A stretch of 64,000 bases of DNA from Thermomonas flagellata (GTDB lineage Bacteria; Pseudomonadota; Gammaproteobacteria; Xanthomonadales; Xanthomonadaceae): NCBI RefSeq assembly GCF_022419185.1, contig NZ_JAJOZK010000001.1, positions 62,001 through 126,000 on the forward strand. Reading direction: 5' to 3'. The notes beneath the pieces were generated by a model, which was not told the origin of the DNA, searched no databases, and saw nothing but the letters and a program-made list of their open reading frames with translations. Of the stretch, positions 56,561-64,000 are shown one piece after another. Position 1 is the stretch's first letter, and the number at the start of each line of letters is the position of its first letter. The position numbers were made by a program, and so were the translations under genes.

Positions 56561-57304
56561 ATGCGGCCCGACGCCTCCGACTCCCCCCGCGGCATCGCCA
56601 TGGTCGGCTTCGATGCCGACGACACCCTCTGGCGCAGCCAGGACTACTTCGACGCCGCGCAGGCGCAGTTCGAGCGCCTGCTCGCCGACTACGTCGATCT
56701 GGCCGACGTCGGTGCGCGCCTGTATGCGGTCGAGCAGCGCAACCTGGCCCTGTTCGGCTACGGCGTGAAGGGCATGCTGCTGTCGATGGTGGAGACGGCG
56801 GTCGAACTGACCGGCGGCCGTATCCGCGGCGAGGACGTGCATCGCATCGTCGAACTCGGCAAGCAGCTCTTGCAGCATCCGGTCGAGCTGCTGCCGGGCG
56901 TGCGCGCGGCGGTGGAGGCGGTGGCCGCCGAGTTCCCGGTGGTGCTGATCACCAAGGGCGACCTGTTCCACCAGGAGGCCAAGGTGCGCCAGTCCGGGCT
57001 GTCCGACCTGTTCGGCCGGATCGAGATCGTCAGCGAGAAGGACCCGCCGACCTACGCGCGGCTGTGCCGGGAATTCGGGATCGCGCCGCAGCAGTTCCTG
57101 ATGGTGGGCAACTCCCTGCGCTCGGACATCGCGCCGGTATTGGCACTCGGCGGCTGGGGCGTGCACGTGCCCTACCACACGACCTGGGCGCACGAGGCGC
57201 AGGCGCGGGTGGAGGCGGGCGGCGAGCGCCTGCGCACGGTGCCGGACCTGGCCGCGCTGCCGCCGGCGGTGCGCGACCTGGCCGCGCTGGCCGTGGCAGG
57301 ATGA
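56561..57304 (+). CDS. HAD-superfamily hydrolase
   Basis: The 247-residue protein has all four HAD motifs: GFDADDTLW, VLITKGD, the lysine in SEKDPPTY and VGNSLRSDIAPVLALGG. A helical C1 cap lies between motif I and II (about residues 25-110). The AVPYHTTWAHE-like end (VHVPYHTTWAHEAQ) is common in a subgroup of uncharacterised proteobacterial HAD phosphatases. ATG 56561 is used; GTG 56558 is directly upstream. It probably hydrolyses a small phosphate ester; substrate unknown. Confidence 0.9.
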   Translation: MRPDASDSPRGIAMVGFDADDTLWRSQDYFDAAQAQFERLLADYVDLADVGARLYAVEQRNLALFGYGVKGMLLSMVETAVELTGGRIRGEDVHRIVELGKQLLQHPVELLPGVRAAVEAVAAEFPVVLITKGDLFHQEAKVRQSGLSDLFGRIEIVSEKDPPTYARLCREFGIAPQQFLMVGNSLRSDIAPVLALGGWGVHVPYHTTWAHEAQARVEAGGERLRTVPDLAALPPAVRDLAALAVAG

Positions 57305-57335
57305 GCGCCACTCACCACGCACACGGGGGCGTCGC

Positions 57336-58217
57336 ATGATCGACCTGAGCGGCCGGGTGGCCATCGTCACCGGCGCGGGACGCGGGCTGGGGCGCGCGCA
57401 TGCGCGGCTGCTGGCACAGCGCGGCGCGGCCGTGCTGGTGAACGACCTCGACCCGCCGCAGGCGGAGGCGGTCGCGGCCGAGATCGTGGCGGCCGGCGGG
57501 CAGGCGCGCGCGGTGCCCGGTTCGGCCGCCGACCCGGCGCAGGTGCAGGCGCTGGTGGACGCCGCGCGGGCGGCGTGGGGGCGGGTGGACATCGCGGTGG
57601 CCAATGCCGGCCTGCTGCGCGACCGCAGTTTCGGCAACCTCGGCGAGGACGACATCCGCGCGGTGCTGGAGGTGCACCTGCTCGGCGGCTTCTACCTGTG
57701 CAAGGCGGTGTGGCCGGTGATGCGCGCGCAGCAGTACGGCCGGATCGTGCTGACCACCTCCTCGTCCGGGCTGTACGGCAATTTCGGCCAGGCCAACTAC
57801 GCGGCCGCCAAGATGGGCCTGGTCGGGCTGATGCAGACCCTGGCGCTGGAGGGCGAGAAGTATGGCATCCGGGTCAACTGCCTGGCGCCGACCGCCGCGA
57901 CCCGGATGCTGGAGGGCATCCTGCCGCCCGAGCAGCTGGCGTTGTTGGATCCGGCGCTGGTCAGCCCGGCGCTGCTGGCGCTGGTGGCGGAGGCGGCGCC
58001 GACCCGCGCCATCCTGTGCGCGGGGGCGGGCAGCTTCGAGCTGGCGCACGTCACCCTGACCCGCGGGCTCTACCTCGGCCCGCAGGCGGATGCCGAGACC
58101 TTGCTCGCGCGTTGGGCGGAGCTGGCCGACCGCGACGGCGAGCAGGTGCCCGCCACCGGCTTCGACCAGGCCCGCCACGAGCTGCGCAAGGCGGGGCTGG
58201 CGATCCCGTCGGGCTGA
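57336..58217 (+). CDS. Short-chain dehydrogenase/reductase
   Basis: The 293-residue SDR has the cofactor motif VTGAGRGLGRAH (about residues 11-22), VNDLDPP (consistent with NAD-type Asp at the end of strand 2), the structural NAG in VANAGLLRD, catalytic Ser in TTSSSGLYG and YxxxK in ANYAAAKMG. The sequence resembles the (3R)-hydroxyacyl-CoA dehydrogenase part of multifunctional MFE-2 enzymes (LLRDRSFGNLGEDDIRAVLEVHLLGGFYLCKAVW). A short extra C-terminal region is present. A role in fatty-acid or branched acyl-CoA metabolism is likely but not proven. Confidence 0.9.
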   Translation: MIDLSGRVAIVTGAGRGLGRAHARLLAQRGAAVLVNDLDPPQAEAVAAEIVAAGGQARAVPGSAADPAQVQALVDAARAAWGRVDIAVANAGLLRDRSFGNLGEDDIRAVLEVHLLGGFYLCKAVWPVMRAQQYGRIVLTTSSSGLYGNFGQANYAAAKMGLVGLMQTLALEGEKYGIRVNCLAPTAATRMLEGILPPEQLALLDPALVSPALLALVAEAAPTRAILCAGAGSFELAHVTLTRGLYLGPQADAETLLARWAELADRDGEQVPATGFDQARHELRKAGLAIPSG

Positions 58218-58220
58218 GCC

Positions 58221-59417
58221 TCAGGCGCGCAGCTGCTCCGGCGGCACCCGCACCCAGCCGTCCATCAGCACCCGCGCGCTGCGGCTCATCACCGCGCGCG
58301 TCACCGTCCACTGGCCGTCGCGCCGTTCCACCGCGGCGCCCACCCGCAGCGTGCCGGAGGGATGCCCGAAGCGCACCGCGTCGCGGCGGCCGCCGCCGGC
58401 CGCGCGGTTCACCAGCGTGCCCGGCACCGCGGCGGCGGTGGCGATCGCCACCGAGGCGGTGCCCATCATCGCGTGGTGCAGCTTGCCCATCGACAGCGCG
58501 CGCACGTTGAGGTCGATGGCGCCGGCGGCGACGTGTTTGCCGCTGGAGGCCACGTAGGCCTTCGGCGGCGCCACCAACGCGAGCTTCGGGGTGTGCTGGC
58601 GGGTGGCGGCCTCCTCCGGCGCCCGGATCAGGCCCATGCGCAGCGCGCCGGCGACGCGGATCGCTTCCAGCTTGGCCAGCGCGGCCTTGTCGTCATTGAT
58701 CGCCGGCTGCAGTTCGGTGCCGTCGTAGCCGAGGTCGGCGGCGTCGATGAACACGGTCGGAATGCCGGCATTGATCAGCGTCGCCCGCAGGGGGCCGATG
58801 CCGGGCACGTCGAGGGTATCCACCAGGTTGCCGGTGGGGAACATCGCGCCGCCGTCACCCTCCTCGTCGGACGGGTCGAGGAACTCCAGCACGATTTCCG
58901 CCGCCGGGAAGGCCACACCGTCCAGTTCGAAGTCACCGGTTTCCTGCACCTGGCCGCCGCTGATGGGCACGTGCACCAGCAGGGTCTTGCCGATGTTGGC
59001 CTGCCACACGCGCACGGTCACGGTGCCGTCCTGCGGAATGCGCGCGGCCGGGAGGAAGCCGCCCGCGACCGCGAACGGGCCGACCGCGGCGGACAGGTTG
59101 CCGCAGTTGCCCGACCAATCCACGAATGCGCTGTCGATGCTGACCTGGCCGTACAGGTAGTCCACGTCGTGGTCGGGCCGGGTGCTGGCGGAGATGATCA
59201 CGCACTTGGAGGTGGACGAGGTCGCGCCGCCCATGCCGTCGGTGTGCTTGCCGTAGGGATCGGGCGAGCCGATCACCCGCAGCAGCAGCGCGTCGCGCGC
59301 CGGCCCCGGCACCTGCGCCGGCGGCGGCAGGTCCTGCAGGCGGAAGAACACGCCCTTGCTGGTGCCGCCGCGCATGTAGGTGGCGGGGATGCGCAGCTGT
59401 GGCGGATGCGCGCTCAT
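58221..59417 (-). CDS. prpF: PrpF, 2-methylaconitate cis-trans isomerase
   Basis: PrpF isomerises the product of AcnD in the methylcitrate cycle, which degrades propionyl-CoA. The 398-residue protein starts with the family signature IPATYMRGGTSKGVFFRLQDLP and includes DYLYGQVSIDSAFVDWSGNCGNLSAAVGPFAV (Cys in GNCGN) and NAGIPTVFIDAADLGY, matching the diaminopimelate-epimerase-like fold. Start 59417 overlaps the acnD stop (ATGA), so the two are made together. The gene faces the SDR gene with 3 bp between stops. Confidence 0.96.
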   Translation of the reverse strand: MSAHPPQLRIPATYMRGGTSKGVFFRLQDLPPPAQVPGPARDALLLRVIGSPDPYGKHTDGMGGATSSTSKCVIISASTRPDHDVDYLYGQVSIDSAFVDWSGNCGNLSAAVGPFAVAGGFLPAARIPQDGTVTVRVWQANIGKTLLVHVPISGGQVQETGDFELDGVAFPAAEIVLEFLDPSDEEGDGGAMFPTGNLVDTLDVPGIGPLRATLINAGIPTVFIDAADLGYDGTELQPAINDDKAALAKLEAIRVAGALRMGLIRAPEEAATRQHTPKLALVAPPKAYVASSGKHVAAGAIDLNVRALSMGKLHHAMMGTASVAIATAAAVPGTLVNRAAGGGRRDAVRFGHPSGTLRVGAAVERRDGQWTVTRAVMSRSARVLMDGWVRVPPEQLRA

Positions 59418-62050
59418 GCCGCCTCCCCGCGGGCCGCGGCCAGGAAGTCCTCGGCGAAGCGCTGCAGCACCCCGCCGGCCTGGTAGATCGCCACTTCCTC
59501 GGCGGTGTCCAGGCGGCAGCTGACCGGCACCGCGACGCGCTCGCCGTCGCGGTGATGGATCACCAAGGTCAGGGTCGCGCCCGGCGCCGGCTGGCCCTCG
59601 ACATCGAAGGCCTCGCTGCCGTCGATGCCCAGGGTGAGGCGGGTGGTGCCGGGCTGGAACTGCAGCGGCAGCACGCCCATGCCGATCAGGTTGGTGCGAT
59701 GGATGCGCTCGAAGCCCTCGGCCACGACCGCCTCCACCCCGGCCAGGCGCACGCCCTTGGCCGCCCAGTCGCGCGAGCTGCCCTGGCCGTAGTCCTTGCC
59801 GGCGATCACGATCAGCGGCTGGCGGCGGGCGAGGTAGGTCTCGATCGCCTCCCACATGCGCAGCACCGTGCCCTCCGGCTCCAGCCGCGCCAGCGAGCCT
59901 TGCAGCACCTGGCCGTCGGCGCCGCGCACCATCTCGTTGAGCAGCTTGGGGTTGGCGAAGGTGGCGCGCATCGCGGTCAGGTGGTCGCCGCGGTGGGTGG
60001 CGTAGGAATTGAAGTCCTCCTCCGGCAGGCCCATCCGCGCCAGGTACTCGCCGGCCGCGCTGTCGGGCAGGATCGCGTTGCTGGGCGAGAGGTGGTCGGT
60101 GGTGATGTTGTCGCCCAGCACCGCCAGCGCGCGCATCCCGCGCAGGGTACGCGGGTAGGCCGCCAGCGCGCCCACCCCCGCGCGGTCCCAGTACGGCGGA
60201 CGGCGGATGTAGGTGCTCTGCGCGCGCCAGGCGTACAGCGGCGGTGCGCGTTCGCCCAGCGCGCGCGGCGCGAACATCGGCGCGTACACCGCGCGGAACT
60301 GCTCCGGCTTGACGTGCGCCTGCACGATCGCGTCGATCTCCTCGTCGCTCGGCCAGATGTCCTTCAGCCGCACCGGCCGGCCCTCGGCGTCGGTGCCGAG
60401 CACGTCGCGCTCGATGTCGAAGCGCACCGTGCCGGCGATCGCGTAGGCCACCACCAGCGGCGGGCTGGCCAGGAACGCCTGCTTGGCGTAGGGGTGGATG
60501 CGGCCGTCGAAGTTGCGGTTGCCCGACAGCACCGCGGTGGCGTACAGGTCGCGGTCGATGATCTCCTGCTGGATCGCAGGGTCCAGCGCGCCGCTCATGC
60601 CGTTGCAGGTGGTGCAGGCGAAGCCGACGATGCCAAACCCCAGCCGCTCCAGCTCCGGCAGCAGGCCGGCGTCCTGTAGATAGGCCTCCACCACCCGCGA
60701 GCCGGGCGCCAGCGAGGTCTTCACCCACGGCTTGCGCGCCAGCCCGCGCGCGTTGGCGTTGCGCGCCAGCAGCCCGGCCGCGATCACGTTGCGCGGGTTG
60801 CTGGTGTTGGTGCAGCTGGTGATGGCGGCGATGATCACCGCGCCGTCCGGCAGCCGGCCCGCGGCCTCGTCGGCGCGCGCGGCGGCGAGCTTGGCTTCGT
60901 CGGCGATCCCGCGCTCGGCCAGCGCCGCCAGCGGCAGCCGGCGGTGCGGGTTGGACGGCCCGGCCAGCGTGCGCTCCACCGCGCCGAGGTCGAAGCGCAG
61001 CACGCGGTCGTAGCGCGCCTGCCGCAAGTCGTCGGCCCACAGTCCGGCCGCCTTCGCATAGGCCTCGACCAGCGCGACCTGGTCCGGTTCGCGCCCGGTC
61101 AGGCGCAGGTAGTCCAGGGTGTTGGCGTCGATCGCGAACAGCGCCGCGGTGGCGCCGTATTCGGGGGCCATGTTGCTGATGGTGGCGCGGTCGCCGATGC
61201 CGAGCGCGGCGGCGCCCTCGCCGCGGAACTCCAGGTACGCGCCGACCACCTTCTCCCGGCGCAGGAACTCGGTCAGCGACAGCACGATGTCGGTCGCGGT
61301 GATGCCGGGGGCGGGGCGGCCGCCGAGCTCCACCGCCACCATCTCCGGGGTGCGCATCCACACCGCGCGCCCGAGCATCACGCTCTCCGCCTCCAGCCCG
61401 CCGACCCCGACCGCGATCACGCCCAGCGCGTCCACGTGCGGGGTGTGCGAGTCGGTGCCGACGCAGGTGTCCGGGAAGGCCACGCCGTCCCGCGCCTGCA
61501 CCACCGGCGACATCTTCTCCAGGTTGATCTGGTGCATGATGCCGTTGCCGGCGGGGATCACCTCGACATTGGCGAACGCGCGCCGGCTCCACTCGATGAA
61601 GTCGAAGCGGTCGGCGTTGCGGCGGTCCTCGATCGCGCGGTTCTTGGCGAACGCCTGCGGATCGGAGCCCGGCGCCTCCACCGCCAGCGAGTGGTCCACG
61701 ATCAGCTGCACCGGCACCACCGGGTTGACCTGCGCGGGGTCGCCGCCGGCCGCGGCGATCGCTTCGCGCAGGCCGGCCAGGTCCACCAGCGCGGTCAGGC
61801 CGAGGATGTCGTGGCAGACCACGCGCGCCGGGAACCACGGGAAGTCGCGGTCGCGCCGGCGCTCGACCAGCTGGCGCAGGAAGTCGTCGCGCTGTGCGGG
61901 ATCGGCTTTGCGCACGATGTTCTCGGCGTGCACGCGCGCGGTGTAGGGCAGCTGCGCCCAGGCGCCGGGGGCGAGCGCCTCGACCGCGGCGCGGGCGTCG
62001 TACCAGTCCAGCCCGGTGCCGGGCAGCGGACGGCGGAAGTCGGTATTCAT
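59414..62050 (-). CDS. acnD: AcnD, Fe/S-dependent 2-methylcitrate dehydratase
   Basis: AcnD dehydrates 2-methylcitrate to 2-methylaconitate in propionate breakdown. The 878-residue enzyme has the aconitase domains with the iron-sulfur cysteines in ITSCTNTSN and FACTTCNGMSG, VGTDSHTPHVDALGVIAVGVGG, and the C-terminal swivel domain (GKDYGQGSSRDWAAKG). It resembles AcnD more than AcnA by its pairing with PrpF and the N-terminal LDWYDARAAVEAL. The usual partners prpB and prpC are not adjacent: a divergent dusA lies upstream. Start 62050 (MNTDFRRPLPGTGLDWYDAR) is typical. Confidence 0.95.
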   Translation of the reverse strand: MNTDFRRPLPGTGLDWYDARAAVEALAPGAWAQLPYTARVHAENIVRKADPAQRDDFLRQLVERRRDRDFPWFPARVVCHDILGLTALVDLAGLREAIAAAGGDPAQVNPVVPVQLIVDHSLAVEAPGSDPQAFAKNRAIEDRRNADRFDFIEWSRRAFANVEVIPAGNGIMHQINLEKMSPVVQARDGVAFPDTCVGTDSHTPHVDALGVIAVGVGGLEAESVMLGRAVWMRTPEMVAVELGGRPAPGITATDIVLSLTEFLRREKVVGAYLEFRGEGAAALGIGDRATISNMAPEYGATAALFAIDANTLDYLRLTGREPDQVALVEAYAKAAGLWADDLRQARYDRVLRFDLGAVERTLAGPSNPHRRLPLAALAERGIADEAKLAAARADEAAGRLPDGAVIIAAITSCTNTSNPRNVIAAGLLARNANARGLARKPWVKTSLAPGSRVVEAYLQDAGLLPELERLGFGIVGFACTTCNGMSGALDPAIQQEIIDRDLYATAVLSGNRNFDGRIHPYAKQAFLASPPLVVAYAIAGTVRFDIERDVLGTDAEGRPVRLKDIWPSDEEIDAIVQAHVKPEQFRAVYAPMFAPRALGERAPPLYAWRAQSTYIRRPPYWDRAGVGALAAYPRTLRGMRALAVLGDNITTDHLSPSNAILPDSAAGEYLARMGLPEEDFNSYATHRGDHLTAMRATFANPKLLNEMVRGADGQVLQGSLARLEPEGTVLRMWEAIETYLARRQPLIVIAGKDYGQGSSRDWAAKGVRLAGVEAVVAEGFERIHRTNLIGMGVLPLQFQPGTTRLTLGIDGSEAFDVEGQPAPGATLTLVIHHRDGERVAVPVSCRLDTAEEVAIYQAGGVLQRFAEDFLAAARGEAA

Positions 62051-62152
62051 GGGGCGGGTGCGGGCGTGCGGTGGGAAGCCGTATTGTCGCGCAGCGCGCG
62101 CCTGCGGATGGAGCCCGGCGCGGCCGTCGTTTGCGCTCCGTACAATGCGCGG

Positions 62153-63148
<996 letters not shown>

Positions 63149-63183
63149 GCCGGCGCGCCGCGCCTGAACGCCGCGCTATCCTG

Positions 63184-63199
63184 TTCAGGAAATTTCAGG
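63184..63199 (+). promoter_or_regulatory. TTCAGG direct repeat one helical turn apart
   Basis: TTCAGG at 63184-63189 and again at 63194-63199 lie 10 bp start to start, upstream of the PepSY-like gene that precedes phoP. OmpR-family regulators such as PhoP bind paired direct repeats with this spacing, so this may be an autoregulatory site. Confidence 0.4.
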
Positions 63200-63253
63200 G
63201 GCGATTCACCGCCCGGCGCCAGAATGCAAGCCCGAGCCTACTGCGTGTCCGCC

Positions 63254-63604
63254 ATGCCGATCCGCCGCCCGCCCATGCCGACCCTGCTGGCCGCCGCCAT
63301 CCTGGCGCTGCTGCCGGCCGCGCCGGTGCTGGCCGGCCCGCAGGCGCAGGGGCGCGGCAACGACGACCGCCGCGGCCACAGCAGCCTGTCCGATGCGGTG
63401 CGCCGGGTGGAGCGCAACACCGGCGGCGAGGTCCTTTCCGCCGAGCGGGTGCCCTACGACGGCCGCGAGATGCACCGGGTGAAGGTGCTCGACGACCAGG
63501 GCCGGGTACGGGTGTTCATGCAGGACCCGCGCCCCGGGCGCGGGCCCGAGCGCCGCGACGACGATGGCCGGCGTCCGCCGTCTGCACGCCCCGGCGACGA
63601 CTGA
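63254..63604 (+). CDS. Small exported PepSY-like protein
   Basis: The protein (116 residues from ATG 63254; 126 if ATG 63224 is used) has a signal peptide ending APVLA-GPQ and a single PepSY-type unit: LSDAVRRVERNTGGEVLSAERV and REMHRVKVLDDQGRVRVFMQDP. A charged Arg/Pro/Asp tail follows. Small PepSY proteins commonly sit upstream of two-component genes, where they may modulate the sensor in the periplasm. It is followed 70 bp later by a PhoP-like regulator, probably in one operon. Neither possible start has a strong ribosome-binding site. Confidence 0.8.
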   Translation: MPIRRPPMPTLLAAAILALLPAAPVLAGPQAQGRGNDDRRGHSSLSDAVRRVERNTGGEVLSAERVPYDGREMHRVKVLDDQGRVRVFMQDPRPGRGPERRDDDGRRPPSARPGDD

Positions 63605-63674
63605 ACGGGTACTCTGACGGCACGGCCGGAGCGCCGGCCGCCGTTTCCTCCCGCGCACCGCACAAGGAGATCCC

Positions 63675-64000
63675 ATGCGCATCCTGCTGGTCGAAGACGA
63701 AGCCCCGCTGCGCGAGACCCTGGCCGCGCGGCTCAAGCGCGAAGGCTATGCGGTGGACGCCGCGCAGGACGGCGAGGAGGGCCTGTACATGGGCCGCGAG
63801 GTGCCGTTCGACGTCGGCATCATCGACCTCGGCCTGCCCAAGATGAGCGGGATGGAGCTGATCCGCGCCCTGCGCGAGGAGGGCAAGAAGTTCCCGATCC
63901 TGATCCTGACCGCGCGCTCGAGCTGGCAGGACAAGGTCGACGGCCTCAAGCAGGGCGCCGACGACTACCTGGTCAAGCCGTTCCACGTCGAGGAGCTGCT
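63675..64000 (+). CDS. phoP: PhoP-like OmpR-family response regulator (5' part)
   Basis: Only the first ~108 residues are inside the window. They form a receiver domain: acidic pocket VEDEAPLRETLAARLKREGY, phospho-acceptor Asp in VGIIDLGLPKMSGMELIRAL, ILTARSSWQDKVDGLKQGADDYLVKPFHVEEL with the conserved Thr and Lys. This LTARSSWQDKV form is typical of PhoP-type regulators in Xanthomonadaceae; a phoQ gene probably follows outside the window. ATG 63675 has a strong ribosome-binding site (AAGGAGA, 63664-63670). Confidence 0.88.
   Translation, partial: MRILLVEDEAPLRETLAARLKREGYAVDAAQDGEEGLYMGREVPFDVGIIDLGLPKMSGMELIRALREEGKKFPILILTARSSWQDKVDGLKQGADDYLVKPFHVEEL

Overview
The window is a GC-rich (about 70-75% in ordinary genes) gammaproteobacterial chromosome segment. 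Gene content and order (hslVU-ubiE; mreBCD-mrdA-rodA-mltB-rlpA-dacC; ybeD-lipB-lipA; a two-gene class II ribonucleotide reductase; acnD-prpF; a PhoP-type regulator after a small PepSY-like gene) fit the family Xanthomonadaceae/Lysobacteraceae, in the range of Lysobacter or Luteimonas. That placement is an inference from gene families. No rRNA, tRNA, CRISPR array or transposase was recognised.

Layout. 1-3532: end of hslV, hslU, ubiE and a diguanylate cyclase. 3551-7621: an outer-membrane gene relic, an M1 aminopeptidase lipoprotein, an alpha/beta hydrolase and a lipoprotein. 7775-8717: an AT-richer cassette with a frame-broken secreted protein and a small membrane protein. 8792-19232: a PfkB kinase, then a nearly unbroken elongasome/cell-wall cluster. 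19324-20884: a second AT-richer cassette, with a secreted-protein gene broken at a G10 tract and a CPBP membrane protease. It separates dacC from ybeD-lipB-lipA. 23063-33646: tail-specific protease, two DMT permeases, a MacAB-like ABC exporter and a divergent two-component system. 33698-36746: an EcoRII/Dcm-type restriction-modification island with Vsr, bounded by a 44-bp duplication of the 3' end of an M17 aminopeptidase gene. 36747-42656: peptidase, HAD hydrolase, AI-2E-type permease, a YqjD/YqjE-like trio and a Deg protease. 43144-46691: NrdJa, a histone H1-like protein and NrdJb. 47296-55179: a type I restriction operon with a DUF262/HNH gene between hsdS and hsdR. 55248-64000: an exported protein, a lipocalin pseudogene, HAD and SDR enzymes, prpF-acnD, dusA, a PepSY-like protein and the start of phoP.

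Three points stand out. First, the two AT-richer cassettes encode secreted proteins that share a four-cysteine C-terminal module (C-x20-C-x11..14-C-x20-C). Both lie immediately upstream of a membrane-protein gene, and both reading frames are interrupted, one at a G10 tract that could switch expression. This looks like an uncharacterised exported family. Second, the Dcm-like methyltransferase has an N-terminal helix-turn-helix. A 15-bp palindrome 30 bp upstream of its start closely resembles the operator I recall for M.SsoII, which suggests self-repression on an island inserted with a target duplication. Third, the type I restriction operon contains a translationally linked GmrSD-like DUF262-HNH protein, giving a compact composite defence locus.
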